Source: Labilibaculum euxinicum (lineage in GTDB: Bacteria > Bacteroidota > Bacteroidia > Bacteroidales > Marinifilaceae). From it: 64,000 nucleotides of DNA. Where the stretch lies: contig NZ_WTCR01000002.1 in assembly GCF_009795715.1 (NCBI RefSeq), forward strand, positions 310,001-374,000. The letters run 5' to 3'. Under the pieces are notes generated by a model. It had not been told where the DNA came from. It saw only the letters and a program-made list of their open reading frames with translations, and searched no databases. The position numbers were made by a program, and so were the translations under genes. Within the stretch, counting starts at the first letter, position 1; every line of letters starts with the position of its first letter. Below, one piece after another: positions 7,839 through 17,099 of the stretch.

Positions 7839-9887
7839 TTACTTCAATTCTTCCAAAGCCTCTTTAGCTGCTTTCAATAAAGGTTGTGCAGATAAATCGT
7901 TACCAGTAGCTTCCACCATCCATTGGTTAGGAGTCAAACGTCCTTGTTTAAAGATTCGGTCTATTTCCGTTGGGAAGCTTTTTCCCTTTAAGTGCTGTTC
8001 CAATTGAAACTCGATTATATTTCCAAATGCATAGTTCGATAAATACAACGGACTGTTCAGCATGTGTGAGTATACGGCCAAAATAGTCTGATCTTTTACG
8101 CCGTAAACAGGAGCGTAGAACTCATTCCAAACTTCTTTTGCAATTCGCATGGCAGCATCGCGCAATTGTGCCGAATTGGCTTCCGGATTTGCATACAGCC
8201 ATTTCCACATGCGGATATCCAATACCGAAACACCCATTATTTCGTAGGCACTCCAGAATAAATCAAGCTTTTTTAACGCATCTTCCTGAGGTGAATCGTT
8301 ATGAATTCCCAGCAATAACAGGTCTCTTTTTTGGAAAATGAAAGCTAAAGCTTCTGTAAATGCGGTGTTCGGAACTCCATTCATCACAAAGTTATCCACA
8401 TCATAAAGCGATATGGTTTGCTCCACATTGTGCCCAAACTCATGAACCGCAATGTTGTAGCCTTTGTAATCCATGCCCTTTTCACCAATTCGGGTACGCA
8501 GGTGAGCCTTTTGTCCTTTGGCAGCACCGCCCCAGGCGTGTCCCGAGCCTCTTGCCGGATCAACAGCAATATGAGCTCCCAACCATTGTGCTCTTTCCTT
8601 ATCGTAACCCAGTTTTACCAATAAATTTGGTAAATCAGCTTCCAAAGCAGCCGCGTCAGGGTACAATTTACGGGTCTGGGCATCCAGCTTCGACTCATCC
8701 ATTCCGCTGCGGGCTTTAAAACCATCGTACCAAATGTCGAAAGGTTCCAAATCACGACCTAATCGTTGTTTAATTAGTTCACCAACTTTTTTGGTTTCCT
8801 CGGAGCGCATAAAATCCGTAAAGATTTTTTCAGTTGCTTCCGCAGATATTTCTTTGGCACCATCATATTGTCTTTTGATGAAGGTGTTCTGATCCGGATA
8901 GTAAGGATCGATTGCCTTATTGGCATGGAAATTATTCAGAATTTGCTGATATCTTTCATTTGGTTCAGGTGTTGCTTCAATTGTTTTTCCATTCTGATAA
9001 ACCAGATTGGAATACGGATCCCATTCCAAATTCCCGTTATTAATCACCTTTTCAGGGATTTCCTGAGAAATAATGCGCTGCATCACCTGATAAATCATCT
9101 TCTGCTTTTCTAAACCATCTTTTTTGTTGGCATAGTTGGCTTTAAGCTCATCGCGCAGGTTCCAGTGCGACAAAAGAACTTTGTCTTCAGGGAAGAAACG
9201 ATTTCCTTCGGCATCAGTTAAATGACCCACATAAATGTTGTAATCCATAATGTAAACATCCGATTCGGCAGCAGCTTTACCAACTTCCTGTAAAAGTTCT
9301 GCAGGAACCCGGGCAGTAAAATAATCACCCAAACGGGCATAAGCCCATTGCTGACGAGTCCATTCTTTAGCATTTGCTTCTTTTTCTTCCAAACTGAACG
9401 GAGGAAAATTCAAGGCAATAATAAAAGCAATCTTGTTTTGGTAAAAATCATTCATCCAGTGCGAATCTACGCTGTAAGCACCAAATGCATTGTCGATAGC
9501 ATGTTGTTCGAAGGTGTTCAAGTGCACCGGTTCCAGTAACTCAAGAGTAATTTTGTTGAAATTACCGGTGATAACCTCGATGTTTCTTGAAATCTTTTGA
9601 AAAACAAGTTCTCTTTCCGCCTGATCGGAGATATAGTTTTCTTTACAGAAGGTTTTAAAATCTTCTTCTGAGCCATCACTGCCGCGCCACAGGTTGGCGG
9701 CATGTTTTACGCCTTTTTCCATAAGGGATTTGTTTGTGCCTGAATTCGAATTTCCAAGCTCATCAATTACCTGAGCTATGGTTTTGGCCGAAATAGCAGA
9801 GACATCAGCCTTTTTATCCATTTTTACTTGATTTCCGCAGGAGGACAGCAGTAATGCTGCAGAAAACAGAATGATAATCTTTTTCAT
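7839..9887 (-). CDS. Lipoprotein with a gluzincin-type zinc protease motif
   Basis: The start at 9887 is chosen because it gives a lipoprotein signal (MKKIIILFSAALLLSSC, acylated cysteine at 17); the longer frame adds 21 non-signal residues. The mature 660-residue protein is mostly helical. A zinc site is visible as HEFGH at about residues 482-486, with a TEALAF glutamate (about residue 512) some 26 residues later, the spacing of gluzincin peptidases such as family M3. A glycine-rich stretch (DPARGSGHAWGGAAKG) precedes the site. It is probably an exported oligopeptidase facing the periplasm or cell surface. No exact family name can be given from sequence alone; an M3-related or unnamed Bacteroidota peptidase family are both possible. 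Confidence 0.75.
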   Translation of the reverse strand: MKKIIILFSAALLLSSCGNQVKMDKKADVSAISAKTIAQVIDELGNSNSGTNKSLMEKGVKHAANLWRGSDGSEEDFKTFCKENYISDQAERELVFQKISRNIEVITGNFNKITLELLEPVHLNTFEQHAIDNAFGAYSVDSHWMNDFYQNKIAFIIALNFPPFSLEEKEANAKEWTRQQWAYARLGDYFTARVPAELLQEVGKAAAESDVYIMDYNIYVGHLTDAEGNRFFPEDKVLLSHWNLRDELKANYANKKDGLEKQKMIYQVMQRIISQEIPEKVINNGNLEWDPYSNLVYQNGKTIEATPEPNERYQQILNNFHANKAIDPYYPDQNTFIKRQYDGAKEISAEATEKIFTDFMRSEETKKVGELIKQRLGRDLEPFDIWYDGFKARSGMDESKLDAQTRKLYPDAAALEADLPNLLVKLGYDKERAQWLGAHIAVDPARGSGHAWGGAAKGQKAHLRTRIGEKGMDYKGYNIAVHEFGHNVEQTISLYDVDNFVMNGVPNTAFTEALAFIFQKRDLLLLGIHNDSPQEDALKKLDLFWSAYEIMGVSVLDIRMWKWLYANPEANSAQLRDAAMRIAKEVWNEFYAPVYGVKDQTILAVYSHMLNSPLYLSNYAFGNIIEFQLEQHLKGKSFPTEIDRIFKQGRLTPNQWMVEATGNDLSAQPLLKAAKEALEELK

Positions 9888-10107
9888 TTGATTAGGGTTG
9901 TTATTTGTTTGATTTAGTATCGCTAAAAATACGAATTCAAGCTCATTCAAACAATGAGCTTTTTCATGCTTTATAGTTGCGCAGAGGAATCGAAAACAAA
10001 AAAATGAAATGCATTTTGTGCTGTAAATAAATCATTGAAACACAACATTTATAATTTACTCCTTTAAAAAAAATGTACTTTCGTTTTACAGATTGGATAA
10101 CATGTGC

Positions 10108-10115
10108 TATTTTTG
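10108..10115 (+). promoter_or_regulatory. Bacteroidota -7 box upstream of yebC
   Basis: TATTTTTG fits the TAnnTTTG consensus and lies 25 bases before the yebC start. A weak -33 element (TTTA, ending 19 bases upstream) precedes it. Confidence 0.5.
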
Positions 10116-10139
10116 CGCAAAATATTATATACATAAATT

Positions 10140-10847
10140 ATGGGAAGAGCATTTGAATTTAGGAAAGCGCGAAAGTTTAAGCGTTGGGATAAGATGGCCA
10201 AAGCCTTTACACGAATTGGAAAAGATATCGTGATGGCAATAAAAGAAGGTGGCCCTGATCCGGCAACGAATTCTCGTTTGCGTGCAGTTATTCAAAATGC
10301 AAAGGCAGTAAACATGCCTAAGGATAATGTTGAAAGAGCAATTAAAAAAGCAACATCTAAAGATCAGAAGGACTATAAGGAAATTATCTACGAAGGATAT
10401 GCTCCGCATGGTATTGCTGTTTTAGTTGAGACTGCAACCGACAACCATACCAGAACGGTAGCAGATGTTCGCTCTTATTTTTCAAAATGCAAAGGTAGTT
10501 TAGGTACTGCCGGTAGTGTTGAATTCATGTTTGAACACAAATGTCATTTTCAGATTGAAAACAAAGGTCAGGATATTGAAGAATTGGAGTTCGAATTAAT
10601 CGACATAGGAGTAGAGGAAGTATTTGCAGAGGAGGAAGGAATCATGCTTTACGGCAACTTCCCTGATTTTGGAAAAATACAAGCTTATCTGGAAGAGAAC
10701 GAAATTGAAGTAATTTCATCAGGTTTCGAAAGAATTCCAATGGATACAAAAGAATTAACTGAGGAACAAGTTGCAGATGTTGAAAAACTGCTGGAAAAAT
10801 TGGAAGACAACGACGATGTTCAGAATGTTTACCACAATATGGCATAA
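10140..10847 (+). CDS. yebC: YebC/TACO1-family protein
   Basis: This 235-residue protein matches the YebC/PmpR family from end to end. It opens with MGRAFEFRKARKFKRWDKMAK and continues with the DPATNSRLRAVIQNAKAVNMPKDN region, KEIIYEGYAPHGIAVLVE and the FSKCKGSLGTAGSVEFMFEHK loop. Members are described either as DNA-binding regulators or, for the TACO1/YebC type, as ribosome-associated factors that help translate difficult peptide stretches; the sequence does not separate the two. It is a single gene with a promoter box just upstream and a strong terminator after it. Confidence 0.95.
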   Translation: MGRAFEFRKARKFKRWDKMAKAFTRIGKDIVMAIKEGGPDPATNSRLRAVIQNAKAVNMPKDNVERAIKKATSKDQKDYKEIIYEGYAPHGIAVLVETATDNHTRTVADVRSYFSKCKGSLGTAGSVEFMFEHKCHFQIENKGQDIEELEFELIDIGVEEVFAEEEGIMLYGNFPDFGKIQAYLEENEIEVISSGFERIPMDTKELTEEQVADVEKLLEKLEDNDDVQNVYHNMA

Positions 10848-11197
10848 GAAAATCGCCGTTTAAGATATAATTTCATGATACAGAGCCTGATTCGTTTAAC
10901 GGATCAGGCTTTTTTATTTTGCTAAAGTGAATAAAAAGAATAAAGGGTCTTTTTTTGACTTTTTTTATTTTCTTAAAGCCTTGTAAATGTTGGGGGTGTG
11001 AGCTAAAGGCGTGTCAGTCAGAAATCTTACCTTTTGAATGTTAAGAGTTTTTATTATATTTAGATATGTAGATGAAAAAACGTCTCATAACACACCTATG
11101 AAACCTTCATCTTTGAATAATTGTGAATTTTGTTTTAAAATTAAAAATTCAAAGCATGATAAGTTCCATGTGGCAACTATAATTGAATTATATACAC
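10848..11197. other. Gene-free stretch before the acyl-CoA cluster
   Basis: After the yebC terminator the stretch is AT-rich without a plausible gene. It should hold the promoter of the acyl-CoA cluster, but no clean TTTG/TAnnTTTG pair could be fixed by eye. Confidence 0.45.
10884..10918 (+). terminator. Rho-independent terminator of yebC
   Basis: The stem AGCCTGATTCG/CGGATCAGGCT has a short TTTAA-type loop and ends in TTTTTATTTT. It begins 37 bases after the yebC stop codon. Confidence 0.88.
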
Positions 11198-11974
11198 ATG
11201 CACTTTAATTATTTAAAATTTGAAAAGAGAGACAAAATAGGAATTTTGACTCTTAACCGTCCTGAAGCCTTGAACGCCTTAAATGAGGGTGTTTTTAAAG
11301 AGCTGACCTGTTTTTTAAGCAGCAAAGAAATCATCCAAAGCATTAGAGTATTAGTAATTACGGGAGAGGGCAAAGCCTTTGTTGCCGGTGCTGATATTAA
11401 AGCCATGCAGGAATATTCTCCGCAGGCAGCCTACGATTTTTCTGAAATAGGAAAACAGGTTTTTGATCAGATTGCTAATCTGGAGATACCAGTTATTGCT
11501 GCAATTAATGGTTTTGCCCTTGGCGGAGGGTTGGAATTGGCACTTTCATGTGATATACGAGTAGCCAGTGAAAAAGCCAGGTTGGGTTTGCCTGAAGTGA
11601 ATTTGGGTCTGATACCCGGATTTAATGGTACGCAAAGATTGCCTCGTTTGGCTGGAGCCGGGAATGCTATGTATTTAATGATGCTTGGAGAAGGCATAAC
11701 AGCCGGCGAAGCCTATCAATTAGGAATCGTTCAGAAATTGGCGCCGCCGGAAACACTTCTGGAAGTAAGTTTGGAATTGGCTGAGAAAATAGCTTCTAAA
11801 GGTCCTAATGCCGTAAAGTTAATAAAAGTAATGGTTCGCAAAGGTTTGGAATTGCCGGGCAAAGATGCCGGCAAAATGGAATCCAAAGAATTTGGACGTC
11901 TTTTTAAGGAGGATCAGAACGAAAGGGAAGAAGGCATTAGCGCTTTTTTAGAGAAGCGCAAACCAAACTGGTAA
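11198..11974 (+). CDS. Enoyl-CoA hydratase (crotonase), first gene of the acyl-CoA cluster
   Basis: This crotonase-fold enzyme (258 residues from the ATG chosen here; a TTG five codons earlier is also open) would hydrate crotonyl-CoA to 3-hydroxybutyryl-CoA. The substrate-binding loop is AFVAGADIKAM, and the oxyanion-hole/catalytic region is NGFALGGGLELALSCDIRVAS. The two catalytic glutamates expected in ECH-type enzymes fall in GGGLELAL and LPEVNLGLIPGF. The ending FLEKRKPNW is typical. It opens a run of same-strand genes whose next members are the dehydrogenase and thiolase that use its product. Confidence 0.92.
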   Translation: MHFNYLKFEKRDKIGILTLNRPEALNALNEGVFKELTCFLSSKEIIQSIRVLVITGEGKAFVAGADIKAMQEYSPQAAYDFSEIGKQVFDQIANLEIPVIAAINGFALGGGLELALSCDIRVASEKARLGLPEVNLGLIPGFNGTQRLPRLAGAGNAMYLMMLGEGITAGEAYQLGIVQKLAPPETLLEVSLELAEKIASKGPNAVKLIKVMVRKGLELPGKDAGKMESKEFGRLFKEDQNEREEGISAFLEKRKPNW

Positions 11975-12110
11975 TAATCAAAAATTGCAGGGAGATTTAT
12001 TGTTTTCGAAGCAATAAGCAGAAAGTGAAGATGGGTTTTTGATTCAACTCAAATGGGAAACATGTATCATATTAAATAATAGTAAAATCAATATTTAAAC
12101 AATAAGTAAT

Positions 12111-13439
12111 ATGGATTTGATCCGAAAAATGGAAAATGTTAGTGTTTTAGGTGCCGCCGGAAAAATGGGAAGCGGTATTCTTGTCTTATTATCTTTTGAA
12201 ATGGCCAAATTGAAAATTGGCAAAAAAGAAGATAAAGACTTTGTTTTAAACGCTGTTGATGTATCACAATCTGCTTTAAACAGCTTGTTGGGTTACGTAA
12301 AATCGCAATTGGTAAAGCACGCGGAAAAAAACATAGTAGAATTACGAACCTGGTACGAGGATCGTGAGGATTTAATTGATAATGATGAAATTATCAGTCA
12401 GTTTGTATATGATGTGATGGAGATGATACAAACATCAACCCGTATAGAAACGGCTTATGGCTCACAATTGATATTTGAAGCCATAAAAGAGGATAAAGCT
12501 CTAAAAATAAAATTGTTTTCTCAAATCAAAAAAAATAATCCTGATGCTTGGTTTTTAACCAATACTTCATCCATTCCAATTGGTGAAATCGAAAAGGAAG
12601 CTGGTTTAAATGGAGATATCATTGGTTATCATTTTTACAATCCTCCGGTAATTCAAAAATTGTTGGAGATCATTAAAAAGGATCATACGAATGATGATTT
12701 AGTGGCTTTTTCGCTGAACTTGGCCAAATCGATGCGCAAAATTGTTGTACAGTCAAGAGATGTTGCCGGTTTTATAGGAAACGGTCACTTTATGCGTGAT
12801 GCTTTGTATGCGCTCAATCTGGCTGAAGAATTAGCAAAAACAGAAGGATGGGCAAAGGCTTTTTTCCTAATTGACACCATAAGCAGGGATTTGTTGATTC
12901 GGCCAATGGGAATTTTTCAATTGCTGGATTATGTGGGAATTGATGTTACCCGATTTATTTTGGAGAGTATGCAGCCTTCATTTCCGAATGAAAAATTATC
13001 ACATGCAACCTTGAATCAATTGTTTGATAACGAAGTGAAAGGTGGTCAGTTCGCTGATGGTTCTCAAAAGAACGGTATTTTCAAATATCAGAAAGGTAGA
13101 ATTACAGAAGTTTATGATTTGGAAAATGCGAAGTACATTCCAACTGAGGATATTGAAATGGATTGTGCTGCCTTACTGGGAGAATTGCCAACCCTTAAAA
13201 TCTATTGGAAATCTGTTGTTCGTGATGTAAAGAAAGCCGATCATTTAAAGAAGTTTTTTACTGAACTGCATCAAATAGATAGTGTTGGCGCTAATTTGGC
13301 GATTGCCTACGGTAAAAACTCCAAAGCAATTGGTCAGATGCTTATTGATACAAAAGTTGCGGAATCAAAGGCCGATGTAAACACCGTTTTGGAAACAGGT
13401 TTCTTCCATGCTTACGGACCTATTAACGATTATTTTTAA
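12111..13439 (+). CDS. 3-hydroxyacyl-CoA dehydrogenase family protein
   Basis: This enzyme would oxidise 3-hydroxybutyryl-CoA to acetoacetyl-CoA with NAD. It opens with a Rossmann loop (VSVLGAAGKMGSGI), carries SSIPIGEIEKEA and the catalytic-histidine motif GYHFYNPPVIQKLLEI, and then DVAGFIGNGHF, the start of the C-terminal HAD helices. At 442 residues it is much longer than the roughly 285-residue short form and shorter than the FadB/FadJ fusions. It lacks a crotonase domain; the extra length is a second C-terminal helical region. It lies 136 bases after the crotonase and 123 bases before the thiolase. Confidence 0.88.
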   Translation: MDLIRKMENVSVLGAAGKMGSGILVLLSFEMAKLKIGKKEDKDFVLNAVDVSQSALNSLLGYVKSQLVKHAEKNIVELRTWYEDREDLIDNDEIISQFVYDVMEMIQTSTRIETAYGSQLIFEAIKEDKALKIKLFSQIKKNNPDAWFLTNTSSIPIGEIEKEAGLNGDIIGYHFYNPPVIQKLLEIIKKDHTNDDLVAFSLNLAKSMRKIVVQSRDVAGFIGNGHFMRDALYALNLAEELAKTEGWAKAFFLIDTISRDLLIRPMGIFQLLDYVGIDVTRFILESMQPSFPNEKLSHATLNQLFDNEVKGGQFADGSQKNGIFKYQKGRITEVYDLENAKYIPTEDIEMDCAALLGELPTLKIYWKSVVRDVKKADHLKKFFTELHQIDSVGANLAIAYGKNSKAIGQMLIDTKVAESKADVNTVLETGFFHAYGPINDYF

Positions 13440-13540
13440 ACTGGATTATAAATGTTTGATTTACTGGATCGCCGAAATTTTATTTGTAACCGATACTAGA
13501 TGATTGTTTGATGTTCTGAAAATTTTCTCATAGCTCACAT

Positions 13541-13563
13541 CTATTATCTCATATCTAAAAGAA
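13541..13563. repeat. Interspersed AT-rich motif upstream of the thiolase (copy A)
   Basis: The 23-base sequence containing ATCTCATATCTAAAAG is identical here and at 17071-17093, each time directly before a start codon of the acyl-CoA cluster. A weaker relative is at 23695-23716. Confidence 0.7.
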
Positions 13564-14807
13564 TGAACGTTTTACGCAAAAAAATATACATGCTGGCCGG
13601 TTACAATACCATTTCGATGGGAACCGGCAGAAATGAATTTTATCCCAAGAAGCCTCGTCCTGGTCTGGAACACTACATTCAGGAAGCCGGTCAGGCAACT
13701 TTAAAAATGATTGGTGGTGCTAAAAATGTTGATGAAGGAGTAATTGGAAATTTTATGGCTTCCCGCTTTAACAAGCAGGCCAATTTGCCCGCTTTTTTGC
13801 CAATGATTGATGCTGGATTGAAGTACAAGCCATCCGTTAGTGTGGAAGGTGCTTGTGCATCAGGCGGTTTAGCGCTGACCACAGGAATGAAATCGATTCT
13901 TGCAGAAACGGCTGATGTGGTGCTTGCTCTTGGTTTTGAAGTTCAGAATAGCATGAAAGCCATGTATGGAGCGGATGTTCTGGCTGGTGCCGGATGGCAA
14001 AAAACGCGTAAAGAGGGACATGCGTACTTTTTTCCGGGTGTATTTAGTGACCGGGCGGGTGCTTACTATGAAAAATTTGGCAGGGAAATTACCCGCAAAG
14101 CTATGGCGAAATGGTATTGCAATGCTATTGAAAATGCTCGTTTGTGCAAAACAGCACAAGAATTTCATAATACAAATAAGGATTTGGAAGGGATTGCAAA
14201 CACACCTGTAAATCCAAGAGGATTTGTGGATCATTTAAATGTTTTTGATTGTTCTAAAGTTTCCGACGGAGCTTCGGCGATCGCAATAGTGTCAGACGAA
14301 GGATTAAAAAGAATTGGATTAGATGCAAAAGATGCGGTTGAAATTGTTGGTTTCGCTCATGTTGCAGCAGATATTACTCAAAAACCAGAGGTAATGACCA
14401 GCTTAACGACCATGAAGGTGGCCGTAGAAAAAGCAATGCGAATGGCTGGAATTACTGTTGATCAGTTAGGAACTGTGGAAGTTCATGATTGTTTCTCTAT
14501 TGCCGGAATAATGGCTATTGAGGCTATTGGTTTAGCCGAAGAAGGAAAAGGCCCTGAATTTGTTTTGGCAGGTCACACCTCCAGATGTGGAAAAATACCT
14601 GTAAACACAACGGGCGGTTTAATTGGTTGGGGGCATCCAACCGGTGCTACCGGAGTTCATCAGGCTGTAACCATTTGGGAGCAATTGACAGGGAATGCCG
14701 GAGAGGCACAAATTGAAATCACCAAGGAAAAACCATATGCAATGTCTGTAAACATGGGCGGAGATGACAAGTCTTTAGTTGCTGTTGTTTACAAACGGGG
14801 GGAATAA
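13563..14807 (+). CDS. SCP2-type thiolase (acetyl-CoA acyltransferase)
   Basis: The 414-residue enzyme would cleave acetoacetyl-CoA (or a longer 3-ketoacyl-CoA) to acetyl-CoA. The nucleophilic cysteine sits in VSVEGACASGGLAL. The later motifs are HDCFSIAGIMAIEAIGL and GGLIGWGHPTGATGVHQ. The usual C-terminal CxGG motif of classical thiolases is replaced by MSVNMGGDDKSLV, and the HDCFS motif is the mark of the SCP2-thiolase branch. It follows the hydroxyacyl-CoA dehydrogenase and precedes the acyl-CoA dehydrogenase, completing a four-step beta-oxidation set. The ATG at 13563 overlaps the last base of an interspersed repeat motif. Confidence 0.9.
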   Translation: MNVLRKKIYMLAGYNTISMGTGRNEFYPKKPRPGLEHYIQEAGQATLKMIGGAKNVDEGVIGNFMASRFNKQANLPAFLPMIDAGLKYKPSVSVEGACASGGLALTTGMKSILAETADVVLALGFEVQNSMKAMYGADVLAGAGWQKTRKEGHAYFFPGVFSDRAGAYYEKFGREITRKAMAKWYCNAIENARLCKTAQEFHNTNKDLEGIANTPVNPRGFVDHLNVFDCSKVSDGASAIAIVSDEGLKRIGLDAKDAVEIVGFAHVAADITQKPEVMTSLTTMKVAVEKAMRMAGITVDQLGTVEVHDCFSIAGIMAIEAIGLAEEGKGPEFVLAGHTSRCGKIPVNTTGGLIGWGHPTGATGVHQAVTIWEQLTGNAGEAQIEITKEKPYAMSVNMGGDDKSLVAVVYKRGE

Positions 14808-14910
14808 ATGGATGTATTACTGAATAATTAAATTGTTACATCATGTAAATCAGCTAAAAACTAATTGCTATCACTAATAGCTTTTAATATCACACCTAAA
14901 AATTAAAACT

Positions 14911-16050
14911 ATGAATTTTGAATTTACTGAAGAGCAGTTAATGATACGGGATGCAGCACGGGATTTTGCACAACGTGAGCTGTTGCCCGGAGTAATAGAA
15001 CGAGATGAGAAATCAGAGTATCCAACCGAGCAGGTGAAACGTTTGGCGGATTTAGGTTTTCTGGGAATGCTTGTTGGATTGGAATATGATGGTGGTGGAA
15101 TGGATACCATATCCTATGTTTTGGCAATGGAAGAAATTTCAAAGGTCGATTCCTCGGTATCAGTAATCATGTCGGTAAATAATTCATTGGTTTGTTGGGG
15201 GGTTGAAAAATATGGTACTGAAGCCCAAAAGCAGAAATTTTTAAAACCGATGGCCCGTGGTGAGAAAATAGGAGCCTTCCTGTTATCGGAACCTGAAGCA
15301 GGCTCTGATGCAACTTCACAAAGAACTACTGCTGTTGATATGGGAGACCATTATCTGATAAATGGCACTAAAAATTGGATTACAAACGGTAAATCAGCTT
15401 CTACTTACATTGTAATGGCTCAAACCCATCCCGAGTTAAAACACAAAGGAATTAATGCTTTGCTTATCGACTCTAAATCAGAGGGGATTACTGTTGGACC
15501 ACATGAAAATAAAATGGGAATGCGGGCATCAGATACCTGTTCGGTAATGTTCAATAATGTAAAAGTCCCAAAGGAAAATCGTTTGGGTGAAGAAGGCTTT
15601 GGATTTAAACTGGCCATGCAGTCGCTCGAAGGTGGTAGAATAGGAATTGCCTCGCAGGCTTTGGGGATTGCTTCAGGAGCATACGAATTGGCGTTAAAAT
15701 ATGCACAGGAAAGAAAAGCTTTCGGGAAAGAGATAATACATCATCAGGCAATCGCATTTAAATTGGCTGATATGGCCGTTGAGATTGAGGCTGCGCGCTT
15801 TTTCTGTTTAAAAGCAGCATGGTTAAAAGATCAGGGCAAACCGTACGGACAGGCAAGTGCCATGGCCAAACTATATGCTGCCGAAACTGCAATGAAGGTA
15901 ACCACTGAGGCAGTTCAGATTCACGGAGGATACGGATATGTAAAGGAATATCATGTGGAACGCTTAATGCGTGATGCAAAATTAACTCAGATTTATGAAG
16001 GCACTTCGGAGATTCAAAAGATTGTAATTTCAAGAGGATTAATGGATTGA
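14911..16050 (+). CDS. Short-chain acyl-CoA dehydrogenase (butyryl-CoA dehydrogenase type)
   Basis: This flavoprotein (379 residues) would oxidise butyryl-CoA to crotonyl-CoA, passing electrons to the ETF encoded next. Visible signatures are FLLSEPEAGSDATSQ, the FAD-contact segment ITNGKSASTYIVMAQ, QIHGGYGYVKEYHVERLMRDAK and the catalytic glutamate in IYEGTSEIQKIVISR near the C-terminus. The length and glutamate position fit the short-chain (SCAD/Bcd) class. Etf beta begins 168 bases downstream. Confidence 0.92.
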   Translation: MNFEFTEEQLMIRDAARDFAQRELLPGVIERDEKSEYPTEQVKRLADLGFLGMLVGLEYDGGGMDTISYVLAMEEISKVDSSVSVIMSVNNSLVCWGVEKYGTEAQKQKFLKPMARGEKIGAFLLSEPEAGSDATSQRTTAVDMGDHYLINGTKNWITNGKSASTYIVMAQTHPELKHKGINALLIDSKSEGITVGPHENKMGMRASDTCSVMFNNVKVPKENRLGEEGFGFKLAMQSLEGGRIGIASQALGIASGAYELALKYAQERKAFGKEIIHHQAIAFKLADMAVEIEAARFFCLKAAWLKDQGKPYGQASAMAKLYAAETAMKVTTEAVQIHGGYGYVKEYHVERLMRDAKLTQIYEGTSEIQKIVISRGLMD

Positions 16051-16218
16051 CAGAATATTTGGAATTCTGTATTTATTTTGATGTAAGTGGTTTTTATAGA
16101 GTTGTTTAATGTGTGTTTTTTGAAGAAATAGATTAAGTGGATGATTAATAATAACTGTTGTGGCCGTAATTAATCTTTGTGATATAATCCCGGTACCAGA
16201 TACTAAAATTTAATACAT

Positions 16219-16968
16219 ATGAAGATATTGGTCTGTACAAGTAATGTTCCTGATACCACAACTAAAGTGAAGTTCAAGGAAGATAATACTCTGTTTGATG
16301 ATTCAGGTGTTCAGTGGATCATTAATCCATGGGATGAGCTGGCCTTGACCCGTGCTTTGGAATTGAAAGAAGATGCCGGCAATTCGGTTGATGAGGTTTC
16401 TGTTATTAATGTCGGCGGTGCTCAAACTGATGCAACCTTAAGAAAAGCTCTTGCTATTGGTGCTGATAAGGCGTTTCGTATTGATGCCTGTGCAGCAGAT
16501 GCATACTATGTGGCCGGACAAATTGCAGCATATCTAAAGGAGAATCCATTCGATATTGTTTTTAGTGGAATAGAATCAAGCGATTACAATGGTTCATCAG
16601 TAGGTGCAATGATTGCAGAGTTCATGAATTATTCGGGAGTTTCGTCTGTTACCAGCGTAAATATTGAGGGTGATGATGTTATTCTTTATCGGGCAATTCC
16701 AGGAGGAAAGCAAAAAATAAAGGCCGGAGTACCGTTAGTTGCTGTGGTTCAGAAAGGAATTGCAAAGGAACCAAGGATTCCTGCTATGCGCGGAATAATG
16801 ATGGCACGTAAGAAACCTTTGGAGGTAATGCCCGCAAAAGAGATGGAAATGCTGACTAAATCAGTGAAATTTGAATTGCCAAAAGCCAAAGGAGCTTGTA
16901 AGATGATTGATGCCGGGCATGTAGAGCAACTGGTTGAGCTTTTGAAAAACGAAGCTAAGGTGTTATAA
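16219..16968 (+). CDS. etfB: Electron transfer flavoprotein beta subunit
   Basis: The 249-residue product shows the ETF-beta start MKILVCTSNVPDTTTKVKF, the NPWDELALTRALEL segment and DIVFSGIESSDYNGSSVG, where the AMP/FAD-contact loop lies. The recognition-loop region near residue 190 (IPAMRGIMMARKKPLEV) is the part of ETF-beta that docks to acyl-CoA dehydrogenases. It pairs with the ETF alpha gene 131 bases downstream. Given the membrane oxidoreductase encoded next, this ETF probably passes electrons to menaquinone. Confidence 0.95.
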   Translation: MKILVCTSNVPDTTTKVKFKEDNTLFDDSGVQWIINPWDELALTRALELKEDAGNSVDEVSVINVGGAQTDATLRKALAIGADKAFRIDACAADAYYVAGQIAAYLKENPFDIVFSGIESSDYNGSSVGAMIAEFMNYSGVSSVTSVNIEGDDVILYRAIPGGKQKIKAGVPLVAVVQKGIAKEPRIPAMRGIMMARKKPLEVMPAKEMEMLTKSVKFELPKAKGACKMIDAGHVEQLVELLKNEAKVL

Positions 16969-17070
16969 GTGATAAGATTACCATGTTTAATCAAGTATGA
17001 TGGATGGTAGATGAGAAATTAATGAGTCGGAAAGCCTTGTTTTTTTAGTGTTAAGTCTCATATCTAAAAT

Positions 17071-17093
17071 CTATTATCTCATATCTAAAAGAA
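17071..17093. repeat. Interspersed AT-rich motif upstream of etfA (copy B)
   Basis: This is the second copy of the 23-base motif seen at 13541-13563, and it is preceded by a further partial copy (CTCATATCTAAAAT at 17057-17070). Both copies end within about ten bases of a start codon. Confidence 0.7.
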
Positions 17094-17099
17094 AAGCCT

